This document shows, in pieces, positions 52,856 to 62,320 of a DNA stretch of 64,000 nucleotides. The notes under the pieces are model-generated. The model saw only the letters and a list, made by a program, of their open reading frames with translations, ran no database searches and had not been told where the DNA came from. Source of the DNA: Bacteroidota bacterium (GTDB taxonomy: Bacteria; Bacteroidota; Bacteroidia; B-17B0; Aurantibacillaceae); assembly GCA_030684395.1 (NCBI GenBank), contig JAUXTT010000004.1:124001-188000 (forward strand), written 5' to 3'. The stretch's first letter is position 1. The number at the start of each line of letters is the position of its first letter. The position numbers and the translations under genes are program-made.

Positions 52856-54463
52856 TTATTCTAATATTTGTACCCACGCATCATTTACTCCTGCGCTCTT
52901 AGCTTCTTTTACTGTTTTCATGGCTTCTTCTTTGCTATTTACTTTTTTTATGTAAACGTAATTATATTGATGTGAGCCTGAAAACATCCACCCGGTAGAA
53001 GCAAAACCTTTTGATTTAAAACGTTTCACTTCTGCTTCTGCAAAATCCTGATACACAAACGTACCAACCACCACATAATAACCTGCTTTAGGAGTAGCAT
53101 TAGCCGCATTTTTAAATCCTGTTGCAGGTGCTGTTACCACCCAAACATTGCCATCCATAACCTTATTAACATTCTCATTCACAACAGCAGCATTCTGGTT
53201 TGCATTATTCTGCGTGCCGGTATTATTAGTTATTGTGTTATTAACCGGAGGGTTTGTATTATTAGATATATTTTGTCCCGAATTATTATTCGTAGCGTTC
53301 TGATTATTGTTGTTTTGCTGATTTGTATTAACTGCATTATTTGCAACGTTATTCTGAATAGCCGTTTGTTGATCTTTTAATTGTTGCTGCTGAATTTTCA
53401 TTTGCTCCAACCTGGCTGTAAGATCCTTGATTTTCTGTTGATTTTCATTTATCTTTTGTTGATTTTCTGAAAGCTCCGTATGCATACTATCTATGCGATG
53501 TTCATATAATTCGTTTTTTGCCTGTTGAGCTAGATAAGCGGTATCAGGTTCATCCGATTTTTTCCCCTTTCCAAATTTATAACTCACCATAAGCTCGTGA
53601 CTAATACCTGAATAGCTGGCCAGATTACCCATAATAAATTCATAGGAATAACCAATGTTTAATTGCTTGTGAATACAAACGCCTGCATTTACGGAAGCCG
53701 CATAATTACTTTTATAGCTGCCTCCGATCCAGAATTTATCTTTCCAGTCAAAATTGATATTCCCATCATATTGAAACGGTGCTCCGGGAACAATGCGTAC
53801 CAGTGCTTGTGGCGCAACCGAAATTCCTTTATCCTCAATAATTGTAATTTTATATTTTACCGAACTCACGTAGTGTCGCAACTGAGTGTAGTATGCCTTC
53901 ACCCCTGAAGTATTATCTACATAATTAATTTTATTTCCCAATAACTGAGGTGCAGATGCTGCCACTTCCAAACCTTTCCAAACAAATGCAAAGCCTGCAT
54001 TTCCATCAAAAGATGTTTTTTGTTGCTGAGTTACAAATAATGTTGGATCATTATAATTTTCGGATACCGCTCTTGAGTAATCTATTGTTTGGTTAACAAG
54101 TCCCGCCGAAAGTCCAAGCAACAGGTACATATCCTCATTAAAATTTGCCCTGTATGAATAAGATACATTGCCTCCGTTACGTTTATTAATTCCACGCTTA
54201 TCACTTAGTAGTGTTAAACCAAGCCCCGCTTTCTTTTCCTTAATAATACCATCTAACATTAGAATATTAAGCTGAGGTGCGCCATTAAAATCCGACCACT
54301 GCGAACGATTGATCATCATTGCTTCCGTGACTTGACTATTTCCGGCAAAGGCAGGATTATAAAACAACGGTTTGTAGAAATAATGATTGTACATACCAAT
54401 CTGCTGAGCTTTTATACCGAAACTCAGTGAAAATAAAATTAATATGTATAAAGCCTTTTTCAT
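52856..54463 (-). CDS. PorP/SprF barrel with C-terminal SPOR-like domain
   Basis: 535 aa. A signal peptide is followed by QIGMYNHYFYKPLFYNPAFAGN and a PorP/SprF barrel to about residue 300, then a coiled coil rich in Gln (SENQQKINENQQKIKDL), a ~70-residue Asn/Thr-rich linker, and a terminal ~80-residue region (GYYVVVGTFVYQDFAEAEVKRFKSKGF...YVYIKKVNSKEEAMKTVKEAKS) with SPOR-like layout. SPOR domains bind glycan stripped of side chains. The fusion would tie an outer-membrane T9SS barrel to the cell wall. It lies 1 bp after the adhesin-type gene at 54465. Confidence 0.8.
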   Translation of the reverse strand: MKKALYILILFSLSFGIKAQQIGMYNHYFYKPLFYNPAFAGNSQVTEAMMINRSQWSDFNGAPQLNILMLDGIIKEKKAGLGLTLLSDKRGINKRNGGNVSYSYRANFNEDMYLLLGLSAGLVNQTIDYSRAVSENYNDPTLFVTQQQKTSFDGNAGFAFVWKGLEVAASAPQLLGNKINYVDNTSGVKAYYTQLRHYVSSVKYKITIIEDKGISVAPQALVRIVPGAPFQYDGNINFDWKDKFWIGGSYKSNYAASVNAGVCIHKQLNIGYSYEFIMGNLASYSGISHELMVSYKFGKGKKSDEPDTAYLAQQAKNELYEHRIDSMHTELSENQQKINENQQKIKDLTARLEQMKIQQQQLKDQQTAIQNNVANNAVNTNQQNNNNQNATNNNSGQNISNNTNPPVNNTITNNTGTQNNANQNAAVVNENVNKVMDGNVWVVTAPATGFKNAANATPKAGYYVVVGTFVYQDFAEAEVKRFKSKGFASTGWMFSGSHQYNYVYIKKVNSKEEAMKTVKEAKSAGVNDAWVQILE

Positions 54464-54464
54464 T

Positions 54465-55838
54465 TTATTTTTTTCTCAAAATATCTACTGTCCCTTTTAC
54501 TATAGTGCTCACATCATCAAATCTTAATACATAATAATAAGTTCCATCCGGTAACTCGGCTCCGTTATATGTCCCTTTCCAATCGTTTGTATACCCCTTT
54601 TTTGTATACACTTCCTGCCCATATATATTATAAACAAACACTTCATTTTTTGGAAACAACTTTATATCCTCTATGTACCAGGTTTCATTAATTGTGTCTC
54701 CATTAGGGCTAAAATAATTTGAAACAATTCCTGTAAAAGCGGGCAAAAACACTGTTACCACAACAGTATCCGCATTTAAGCATCCATTTACATCAGTAAC
54801 GGTAAGAATATAATTGGTTGTTCCGGCTGGCGTTGCAATAGGATTATATATAGCAGGATTATTTAAACCGGTATTAGGTATCCAAAAAGGAATTCCCGTT
54901 CCCGACCCATTTAATTGAGCGGATTGCCCAACATCAATTGTTGTATCTGTTCCTGCATCTACCGCTGCAGGCGGCGCTAATACATTTATAACAATGGATG
55001 GTGTTGTATCGCCCGGACATGAGCCATTCTGAACAATTGATTCAAACAATGTTGTTTGGATCAAAGTGTTTGGATTCAATGTTGTGTTTGTGTTGGCGAT
55101 TACATTCCAGGTAACGCCATTATCGGTAGAAGAAAGCCAGCCTGTTACAATGCCTGTATTACCTGAAAGATTTATGGTATTGCTGTTATACGCATAACAA
55201 ACAGTATCATTGCTTCCCAAAGTAAGGTTTCCGGCAACCGAAGGAGGTGCAAATGTGACAGTAGCCTGGCTTGTTGTATCAATTGTGCAATTCGGACTAT
55301 TTTGAACTACAGCCTCATAAATGGTTGCTTGGGCAACTCCTGCATAAGCTAATGTAATGCTGGTGTTAGCTATTGAACTCCAGGTTGCTCCTCCATCGAT
55401 GGAAGATTGCCAGTTAAGTACATTTCCGATGTTTCCGGTCACGGTTAATGTTCCTGCTGCAGTTGGGGTACATGAAACCGCACTGCCACTTATGGTTCCT
55501 GCAATTGTTGCTGCAAAAATATCAATACATGAAATGGTTGAAGTATCGGGAGGAAATGCTCCATCTGTAACAATTACCCTGTAACACGTAGTTTGAGTAA
55601 GATTGGAATAACCCTGATTAATAGCTGTAGTACCGGTATTGGTCCAGGTTGTTCCGCCATCAGTTGAAGACTGCCACATAAGGCTCGTACCATTGTGCCC
55701 GGATAAACCTAAAAACCCGGAGCCACTGACTACACATGCCTGCGTTCCTCCGGATGTTGTTCCACCAACAGACTGTGCTATTAAATGAATATTTAATAAA
55801 CACAAGGTGGTAGCTATCAGTATGTTTAAACGGCGCAT
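54465..55838 (-). CDS. Secreted multi-domain protein with T9SS type B (gliding-motility-associated) C-terminal domain
   Basis: 457 aa. A signal peptide ends near LIAQS. Three Ig-like repeats of about 85 residues share NWQSSxDGGATW and IxNTSITLAY(A)G features, then a SprB/PKD-like segment (NYILTVTDVNGCLNADTVVVTV) and the type B C-terminal domain (SNYFSPNGDTINETWYIEDIKLFP...VYNIYGQEVYTKKGY...ELPDGTYYYVLRF). It is probably the cargo of the adjacent PorP/SPOR barrel. A promoter lies at 55894-55926. Confidence 0.85.
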   Translation of the reverse strand: MRRLNILIATTLCLLNIHLIAQSVGGTTSGGTQACVVSGSGFLGLSGHNGTSLMWQSSTDGGTTWTNTGTTAINQGYSNLTQTTCYRVIVTDGAFPPDTSTISCIDIFAATIAGTISGSAVSCTPTAAGTLTVTGNIGNVLNWQSSIDGGATWSSIANTSITLAYAGVAQATIYEAVVQNSPNCTIDTTSQATVTFAPPSVAGNLTLGSNDTVCYAYNSNTINLSGNTGIVTGWLSSTDNGVTWNVIANTNTTLNPNTLIQTTLFESIVQNGSCPGDTTPSIVINVLAPPAAVDAGTDTTIDVGQSAQLNGSGTGIPFWIPNTGLNNPAIYNPIATPAGTTNYILTVTDVNGCLNADTVVVTVFLPAFTGIVSNYFSPNGDTINETWYIEDIKLFPKNEVFVYNIYGQEVYTKKGYTNDWKGTYNGAELPDGTYYYVLRFDDVSTIVKGTVDILRKK

Positions 55839-55893
55839 AATATCTAATCGCTGGGTTACTGTTGTTTTTCTGTTTTGTTACCCACCACGTCTT

Positions 55894-55926
55894 CAAAGAT
55901 AAATATTATGCGTGTATCTGTATCAA
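55894..55926 (-). promoter_or_regulatory. Promoter of the type B cargo / PorP-SPOR operon
   Basis: On the minus strand TATCTTTG (complement of 55894-55901) and TTG (complement of 55924-55926) are 22 nt apart. The leader before the ATG at 55838 would be about 50 nt. Confidence 0.5.
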
Positions 55927-56055
55927 AACTGTAGAACTAATTTTCCGTGTACATCCCTTATTTAAAAGACTTAGTCGAATTTTTTCTAAACGCCTAATTT
56001 AAAGGAGAATTGCTATACGACGTTTACGGAATGATTATTTTTCGGTTACCTTTTT

Positions 56056-56086
56056 TTGCAAAAAACTACAAAACGTAGTATATTTG
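56056..56086 (+). promoter_or_regulatory. Promoter with built-in operator for the XRE-S24 repressor
   Basis: TTG (56056-56058) and TATATTTG (56079-56086) are 20 nt apart. Exactly between them lies the perfect inverted repeat ACTAC-AAAAC-GTAGT (56065-56079), where a bound repressor would block RNA polymerase. Since the gene downstream encodes an XRE-type DNA-binding protein, autorepression is the simplest reading. Confidence 0.55.
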
Positions 56087-56109
56087 TTCTATAATTTATA
56101 GCAATGAGC

Positions 56110-56171
56110 TAGACCGTGTGCCTCAGAGTCCATCCCGATTTTATCGGGAACCAATAAAGACACATGGTCTA
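56110..56171 (+). promoter_or_regulatory. Structured 5' leader of the XRE-S24 gene
   Basis: The leader can fold into an outer helix TAGACCGTGTG (56110-56120) / CACATGGTCTA (56161-56171), 10 of 11 pairs, enclosing a perfect 7-bp hairpin TCCCGAT-TTT-ATCGGGA (56133-56149). It ends 36 nt before the ATG at 56208. No T tract follows, so it is not an intrinsic terminator. Confidence 0.5.
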
Positions 56172-56207
56172 ACCCATATGACAATTAAAATCAATAAACA
56201 CTTACAT

Positions 56208-56972
56208 ATGAAACGAATCTCTACTAATATCAAGGTTTTGCGCGATCTTCGGAAGATATCGCAAGAAAATTTATCCTTTCAACTGGATATTACCAGGGCT
56301 CGTTTGGGTGCTTATGAAGAAGGAAGAAACGAACCTCCTATAGAATTGATGATAAAAATTGCCGATTATTTTCATGTTTCGGTTGATGCTTTAGTTCGGG
56401 CCGATCTGCGAAAGACGGATCCGGATGCACTTATGAAAATAGGTAAAAACAGGGTTTTATTTCCAATATTAGTAGATAAGGACAACAATGATTGTGTGGA
56501 AGTAGTTACTATCAGAGCTTCGGCAGGGTATTTGAATGGCTATGCCGATCCTGATTATATAGAAAAGCTACCTATGATGAATCTGCCATTTAAAGTTACC
56601 GGCAAACACCGCACTTTTCCTATTCAGGGAGATTCGATGCCGCCTTTAAAAACAGGATCATTTGTAGTAGGCAAATACATGGAAAGCCTTGATGGTATTA
56701 AAAATGGAAATACTTACATTTTAGTTACAAAAGATGAAGGTATTGTTTACAAACGCATTTACAGAGGAAACAATTTAAGCATACTCGAATTACATTCCGA
56801 TAACAAAACTTATTCGCCTTACCAGATCAAAGCAAAAGATGTTTTAGAAGTTTGGGAATTTGTTTGTTGTTTAAATACTTCGGACAAAAAAGAAGAAGAG
56901 ATCAGTATGGAAAGCGTAATGCACATGCTGAAAAGCATGAAGGTGGAGATCGAGAGTATCAGGAAAAGTTAA
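56208..56972 (+). CDS. XRE-family repressor with S24 (LexA-like) peptidase domain
   Basis: 254 aa from the ATG at 56208; an earlier frame start at 56118 is inside the structured leader. Residues 1-60 are a Cro/CI-type HTH (STNIKVLRDLRKISQENLSFQLDITRARLGAYEEGRNEPP). The C-terminal S24 domain has a candidate Ala-Gly cleavage site (ASAGYLNGY), the Ser of IQGDSMPPL and the Lys of GIVYKRIYRG as the dyad. It may be a stress-responsive repressor that self-cleaves. Promoter and operator precede it, and the KAP NTPase follows after 28 bp. Confidence 0.85.
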   Translation: MKRISTNIKVLRDLRKISQENLSFQLDITRARLGAYEEGRNEPPIELMIKIADYFHVSVDALVRADLRKTDPDALMKIGKNRVLFPILVDKDNNDCVEVVTIRASAGYLNGYADPDYIEKLPMMNLPFKVTGKHRTFPIQGDSMPPLKTGSFVVGKYMESLDGIKNGNTYILVTKDEGIVYKRIYRGNNLSILELHSDNKTYSPYQIKAKDVLEVWEFVCCLNTSDKKEEEISMESVMHMLKSMKVEIESIRKS

Positions 56973-57000
56973 AAGTATTAAGTTTAGAGTTAAAAGCAAG

Positions 57001-58617
57001 ATGAGTACAGGTAAATTAATCACTTCTGCGATAGCTAACATTCCTATTGATAAGGTTCAAAAAGAGTTTCACGACCATCTTGCGATTGAAGGAAATGAAA
57101 AAATTCTTTTCTCAGGGAAGTACGGAATCGGGAAGTCATACTTTTTAGATAACTATTTTAAAAGCGAAGAGGCGCAGAAAAAATATAATACTGTTACTTT
57201 ATCTCCAATCAATTATGTTGTATCTGCAAATGAAGACATTTTTGAACTCATAAAAGTAGACATTATTAAACAACTTTTTTTAAAAGAGAGACTAAAGTTC
57301 GCCGTTGATAAAGACTTCTTACCCACTCTTGTAATTAAGGAAGCCATAATTGAAGGTGCAAAGAAAGTTAAGAAAAAACCAATTAAATCGATTCTTTCAT
57401 TTGCATCCAATTTATCGAAACTCGGGGTTTTTGTTGGAGACACAAAATTAGGAATAGATGCCTCATTGGGCTTGATTGAAGAATTCTCTAAATTCGAAAA
57501 AGAACTTAATACAAAATACAAGCCAATAGAAAACATATTAGGAGAATATGCCGAGGAAAAATATCAGGCTATTGGTTCCTTTTTAGAGTATAATTTGATT
57601 TCAAAATCAATTGCTGATTCATTATATAAGCTAAAAGAAGACGAAAGAAAAGAAAATATTTTAATTATTGAAGATTTTGATCGACTCGACCCTTCTCACA
57701 TATTCCGAGTTTTAAACATTTTTTCCGCGCACAATACGGGTAACAAAGGCAACAAATTTGGGTTTGATAAAATAATTATTGTTTGTGATTTAAGTAATAT
57801 TCAAGGTCTCTATGAACATCTATATGGAACAAAAGTTGACTTTGATGGATATATAGATAAATTCTACTCAACAAATCCATTCTTTTTCGATAACAAAAGG
57901 GCGATATACTTTTATTTAAAAAATGATTTAAAAATTGAATTAGATGATTATGCAGTTGATGTTCTAACAGACATGCTAGCTACTTTTGTTTCAAATGGTC
58001 ATATTTCCTTAAGGTGTATTATAAGAGCGTCTTTTTCTACAAAGAAAGAAGATAGGCATATAATGGATTTTCCGTACAGGAAAATAATTCAAGACAAAAT
58101 GAGTAGATATGACCACACTACTATTAAATATCCTTCTTTTATTCCCTATGCAGTCAGCTCGTTGAAGATATTCAGAAGTGACATCAAACTAATCGAAATT
58201 GCACGATTCTTAAAAGTAGTATTTAGCAGTTATGAAAGTTTACTGAACACAATTAAACAATATGCAAGAGTGGATAAGCCTTTAAACTATCATTATCCAA
58301 TGACAGCGAATTATATTAAACTATTTTTCTTGGCGGAGAACATAATGAAATCTGATAATGATAAACTCATAATGTTTTTCTCTGACGATTATTACTTTCA
58401 TCATCCTAACGTAGAAAAAAATGGCGTTAAACTCTATTTGAGTTTAGCTTGGAGCCCAGACAAAACATACAAAGGTGAAGGAAGTTACTTTGAAGGCTCC
58501 TCTTGGAGAAAAGGCTCTGAAGAAGCGACATATAGTTTTCATGAAGTTCATAAGGTGCTTCAAACCTTTCATGACTTCATTGTTTTTGCAAATAATAATC
58601 GCTGGCTAGAAGACTAA
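57001..58617 (+). CDS. KAP-family P-loop NTPase
   Basis: 538 aa. Walker A is GKYGIGKS (residues 39-46) and Walker B is LIIEDFDRLD (221-230), typical of KAP NTPases. There is no clear transmembrane segment. Several KAP NTPases are linked to phage defence or exclusion, but that is family knowledge, not seen here. It follows an S24-type repressor by 28 bp and is 11 bp upstream of a nuclease gene, so the three may be co-transcribed. Confidence 0.8.
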   Translation: MSTGKLITSAIANIPIDKVQKEFHDHLAIEGNEKILFSGKYGIGKSYFLDNYFKSEEAQKKYNTVTLSPINYVVSANEDIFELIKVDIIKQLFLKERLKFAVDKDFLPTLVIKEAIIEGAKKVKKKPIKSILSFASNLSKLGVFVGDTKLGIDASLGLIEEFSKFEKELNTKYKPIENILGEYAEEKYQAIGSFLEYNLISKSIADSLYKLKEDERKENILIIEDFDRLDPSHIFRVLNIFSAHNTGNKGNKFGFDKIIIVCDLSNIQGLYEHLYGTKVDFDGYIDKFYSTNPFFFDNKRAIYFYLKNDLKIELDDYAVDVLTDMLATFVSNGHISLRCIIRASFSTKKEDRHIMDFPYRKIIQDKMSRYDHTTIKYPSFIPYAVSSLKIFRSDIKLIEIARFLKVVFSSYESLLNTIKQYARVDKPLNYHYPMTANYIKLFFLAENIMKSDNDKLIMFFSDDYYFHHPNVEKNGVKLYLSLAWSPDKTYKGEGSYFEGSSWRKGSEEATYSFHEVHKVLQTFHDFIVFANNNRWLED

Positions 58618-58628
58618 ATTAATAAATT

Positions 58629-60032
58629 TTGTTCGCAATAATAGACATAGAAACCTGCGGGGCTAAATTTGATTTCAGGAAGGGAAGAATTATTGAGATC
58701 TGTATTGTGCGTCATGATGGATTGAGTGTGGTGGATGTGTTTACAACATTGATAAATCCTGAATGTTACATCTCACCCTACTTCACCAATATTTCTCACA
58801 TTGATAATGACATGGTGCGTGATGCACCTAAGTTTCATGAAGTAGCAAAAAAGATTTTAGAGTTAACTGAAGGCTGCATATTTGTTGCGCATAATGTTGG
58901 CTTTGATTACAGTTTTGTAAAAGATGAATTTGCTTCACTCGGATTTAAATACAAAAAAGAAACTCTATGCACTGTTCGTTTGAGCAGAAAATTAATTCCG
59001 GGAAGAATTTCATATAGCCTTGGTCACTTATGTGCTTCGTTAGGAATTGAAATTAACGGCAGGCATCGTGCAGAGGGCGATGCGGTTGCTACAGCAAAAT
59101 TATTCGACCTTTTAATGGCATTAAAAGCCAATCATCCTCAATACAAAAATCAGGGCGTGATGGAGATCATGACACGTCGCGTTGATAACATCAAAAAATA
59201 CATTCTGAATAAATTACCCGAGAGCTGCGGCGTTTATTATTTTCTGAATAAAGAAAAAGAGATCATCTACATTGGCAAAAGTGTGAACATGTATAGCAGG
59301 GCATTAAGTCATTTTAATACCGATGAAAAAAAGGGAAAGAAAATGTTGAACGACTTGATAAATGTGGATTTTGTGGAAACCGGAAGCGAGCTCATAGCCT
59401 TACTTTTGGAAGCAGATGAAATAAAAAAACACAAGCCCAAATACAATCGTATGCGTAAGGCAGATGTATTTACACACAGCATCGATTGGTTCTTAAACGA
59501 CGAAGGAATTATCAGTTTCAAAATCGTTTCGTACGAAGAATCGGAAAACGCACTCTTATCTTTTACAACTTATATAACAGCGCGCGAACGACTGGAAAGC
59601 TGGATAGATGAAAAAACGTTGTGCCTGCAATATTGTTCACTCACCAGCGAAGGAAGTTTGTGTTTTAATCATCAGATAAAAAAATGCAACGGTATTTGTT
59701 GTGGTGAAGAAGAAGTGGAAGAATACAACGAAAGAGCCCGCACAGTTTTAACTGAACATTTATTCGAAGATCCCAATTTTATTATCCTTGATAAAGGCCG
59801 CAATCACGAAGAACGATCTGTTGTTTTAATTGAGGATAGAAAATATGCAGGATTTGGCTATATGGATCAGTACTCCCAGGCCAGCAATGCCCAAGAAATA
59901 AAAGATCTGGTGAAACTCAAACACTATTACCCTGATACAAATGACCTGATAAGAAGTTGGTGTAAGAAAAACAAATACAAGAAAATTATTTTTGAAAAAC
60001 AATCGGAAGAAGGCGAGTATTTTGAAGATTAA
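58629..60032 (+). CDS. DEDDh exonuclease fused to a GIY-YIG (UvrC-like) nuclease domain
   Basis: 467 aa from a TTG start, chosen because it begins FAIIDIETCG as DnaQ-like proteins do. The exonuclease domain (1-~165) has D6/E8, FVAHNVGFDYSFVKDEF and HRAEGDAVAT. A GIY-YIG domain follows (GVYYFLN...IIYIGKS, 201-217) with a UvrC-like region (CSLTSEGSLCFNHQIKKCNGICCG). This fused layout resembles Cho/DnaQ-type repair proteins found in Bacteroidota. It probably acts in DNA repair. A strong terminator follows. Confidence 0.85.
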   Translation: MFAIIDIETCGAKFDFRKGRIIEICIVRHDGLSVVDVFTTLINPECYISPYFTNISHIDNDMVRDAPKFHEVAKKILELTEGCIFVAHNVGFDYSFVKDEFASLGFKYKKETLCTVRLSRKLIPGRISYSLGHLCASLGIEINGRHRAEGDAVATAKLFDLLMALKANHPQYKNQGVMEIMTRRVDNIKKYILNKLPESCGVYYFLNKEKEIIYIGKSVNMYSRALSHFNTDEKKGKKMLNDLINVDFVETGSELIALLLEADEIKKHKPKYNRMRKADVFTHSIDWFLNDEGIISFKIVSYEESENALLSFTTYITARERLESWIDEKTLCLQYCSLTSEGSLCFNHQIKKCNGICCGEEEVEEYNERARTVLTEHLFEDPNFIILDKGRNHEERSVVLIEDRKYAGFGYMDQYSQASNAQEIKDLVKLKHYYPDTNDLIRSWCKKNKYKKIIFEKQSEEGEYFED

Positions 60033-60040
60033 AAGCACAA

Positions 60041-60077
60041 AAGCCTGCCCCCGAAACTCAAGAGCAGGCTTTTTTTG
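60041..60077. terminator. Bidirectional intrinsic terminator
   Basis: AAAGCCTGC (60041-60049) pairs with GCAGGCTTT (60065-60073) across a 15-nt loop and is followed by a T tract (60071-60077); on the minus strand the AAA/TTT ends give a weak T tract as well. It lies between convergent genes. Confidence 0.8.
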
Positions 60078-60082
60078 TAGTA

Positions 60083-61468
60083 TTAATGCTGAACGATAAG
60101 TTTTTGTGTTTGTACAGATTTCCTTGATTTAATTTCTACAGAATATAATCCGTTTGCTAAATCATTTGTATTGTACTTTAAAATATAAGCACCTGCATTC
60201 TGTTTATTTGAAGAAATAGTTTCAATCAACTTTCCTCTTACATCATAAATAGTAATACTAAGTTCTGAACTCTGATCTAAATAGTAGTTGATATTAGTAA
60301 ACTCGTTAGCAGCATTAGGGTACAATAACATTCTGAAAGGGCTAATTTTGTTTGATTTGATGGAAACAGACTGATCATTCAAGCTTAAGTTATCAGCATA
60401 CAGTACCGAATTTCCGTACGGGTTTGAACCTCCTCTGAAAGGTAATACAAAAACTGTTGCGCTATCGGGGACACCTAAAAATGACATGGAATAATTGATT
60501 GGTGCAGAAAAATAAGTGTAGGTATTAACAGTATCAAATTCTTCGTGAAAACCCCAGCCAACCTGGTTGCCCTGGTAAAACATCATGATTCCGATTGAAG
60601 CTGTGTCACCGTTATCAGGGAAAAATTTATAATAACCATTAAAACTACTATCGCGTTGCGTTACAGGAAAACCGGGCATAGGTCCCATTTGTCCCTGCGG
60701 TCCCGCAATAGCATAAGCAGCTGCTAATCCAAACGATCCACTCAAATTTTCGGCACGCAATGCATACAAACCATTTTGTGCGTCAGTAGTTTTTGTTACG
60801 GGAGCTATGCCAAATGGCAAATACGATACATTAGAAGTAAACCACGACATCGGTTCCTCATCATTAAATGTATTCCAAATTTCAAAATCTCCGTTTAAAA
60901 TAGGGTAAGTTGTTCCGGAGGCATCCTTAAATTCCAAATCATCCACAATCATAAAGCCACCCATGGGTTGTTGTAATGTATCGTCAGGATTTGTTGATGT
61001 TACTCCAACAACAACCGAATCCGGGATAGTTGCATCATAATAATTATTCTTAAATCCTAAATGCAGAAAATTACCTCCGCTGTTTCCATAGATTTTATGA
61101 ATATCAAAACTAATAGCAAGACCATTTTTTTTAAATGTAACGAGAACCCATGCAGTATCATTTGCTGCTATAGAGTAATTAAAATTTCCAACTATAGAAT
61201 CAGGTCGATCAGTAGTTGGCAGCCCTCCCCAAAAATTATTTCCATCAGGGTTGCCATGTACAATTGCTCCCGGAGCATCGCCCGCACGTTCCATTCTTAC
61301 AGCAAAATTTCCATTGGCACCCGGCACCTGTGTTATTTGCCCGAAGAAATTCCAGTTAGCCGGTGTCACACTCGGAGTAATATTCCAATTTTCAAAGTCG
61401 GCGTTAGGAATCTGCGATAATCCAACAGCGCTAATTAAAGTAAATAAACTAAGGTAGATTTTTTTCAT
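60083..61468 (-). CDS. Secreted protein with T9SS type A sorting domain
   Basis: 461 aa from the Met at 61468, which starts a good signal peptide (KKIYLSLFTLISAVGLSQ); an upstream Met at 61528 is rejected. Two repeated domains of ~190 residues each begin with NADFENWNI... and NGDFEIWNTF.., as in PCMD/carbohydrate-binding-like proteins; the last ~80 residues are the type A sorting domain (LLYPNAANEFTNINYYL...LIETISSNKQNAG...GLYSVEIKSRKSVQTQKLIV). No catalytic motif is visible. Confidence 0.8.
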   Translation of the reverse strand: MKKIYLSLFTLISAVGLSQIPNADFENWNITPSVTPANWNFFGQITQVPGANGNFAVRMERAGDAPGAIVHGNPDGNNFWGGLPTTDRPDSIVGNFNYSIAANDTAWVLVTFKKNGLAISFDIHKIYGNSGGNFLHLGFKNNYYDATIPDSVVVGVTSTNPDDTLQQPMGGFMIVDDLEFKDASGTTYPILNGDFEIWNTFNDEEPMSWFTSNVSYLPFGIAPVTKTTDAQNGLYALRAENLSGSFGLAAAYAIAGPQGQMGPMPGFPVTQRDSSFNGYYKFFPDNGDTASIGIMMFYQGNQVGWGFHEEFDTVNTYTYFSAPINYSMSFLGVPDSATVFVLPFRGGSNPYGNSVLYADNLSLNDQSVSIKSNKISPFRMLLYPNAANEFTNINYYLDQSSELSITIYDVRGKLIETISSNKQNAGAYILKYNTNDLANGLYSVEIKSRKSVQTQKLIVQH

Positions 61469-61622
61469 GCGTATGTTTTGAATTTGAATACTAATGTACG
61501 TAATTTCCAGCAACCGTAAACATGACATTTCTCAATAAGGTGAAAATTGAAATCTGAATAATTGGTGAGATTGAAATACAGGTAAAGCTTGCTGCATTTT
61601 TCTTACACGCAAGTACACTAAG

Positions 61623-62132
61623 TCACTTTCGTAATTCTAAAACCCTTTCAAAAACGATTTTAAACCAGGCTGTATAGCTTTCAGGGCTATGCAGAAGATC
61701 TTGCTCAATACTTTCTAAGTTTTCATATTTCCAATCAGAAACTTCATCCCTGTTTATATCCGGCTCTCCATTATAAACTCCTAAGAATACATGATCCAGT
61801 TCATATTCTGTTAAGCCACTCTCCAACTCCGCTTTGTAAATAAAACTAAATTTATATTGCAAATCGCATTCAATTCCCATTTCCTCCGTTAATCGTCTTT
61901 TGGCTGCAACATGAGTTTGTTCACCTGGTCGTGGGTGACTGCAACAGGTATTGGACCATAAGTTTGCTGAATGATATTTTTCCTTTGCTCTTTTTTGAAG
62001 GAGGAATTGCCCTTTGTTATTAAAAACAAATACAGATATCGCACGGTGCAGCTTTGCCTCACGGTGCGCCTGAAGTTTTTCCATCGCTCCGATTTCTTCA
62101 TCACTCTCGTTAACCAAAATAACCTGTTCCAT
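61623..62132 (-). CDS. idi: Isopentenyl-diphosphate delta-isomerase, type I
   Basis: 169 aa. The Nudix-type IPP isomerase landmarks are all present: HRAISVFVFNNKGQFLLQKRA, SNTCCSHPRPGE (the catalytic Cys), RLTEEMGIEC (Nudix helix), and ELDHVFLGVYNGEPDINRDEVSDWKY. It converts IPP to DMAPP. The start is used because it gives the family's usual N-terminus. It is divergent from the arginase-like gene. Confidence 0.93.
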   Translation of the reverse strand: MEQVILVNESDEEIGAMEKLQAHREAKLHRAISVFVFNNKGQFLLQKRAKEKYHSANLWSNTCCSHPRPGEQTHVAAKRRLTEEMGIECDLQYKFSFIYKAELESGLTEYELDHVFLGVYNGEPDINRDEVSDWKYENLESIEQDLLHSPESYTAWFKIVFERVLELRK

Positions 62133-62320
62133 AGTCTTTTATCCTCTGCTAAATTACTAATATTCTCAAACAAAGTCTCCTTAATAGAGAGATTCAGCTC
62201 CAATTTGCTTCAAATTTCTATGTTTGAGGAAATGAAAACCCAAAGGTTAATAACTACTTTCTTCTCGCTTCAAACAAAGGAAACGGCACAGTATTTTTGA
62301 AGAAACCGTTTTTTAAGAAT

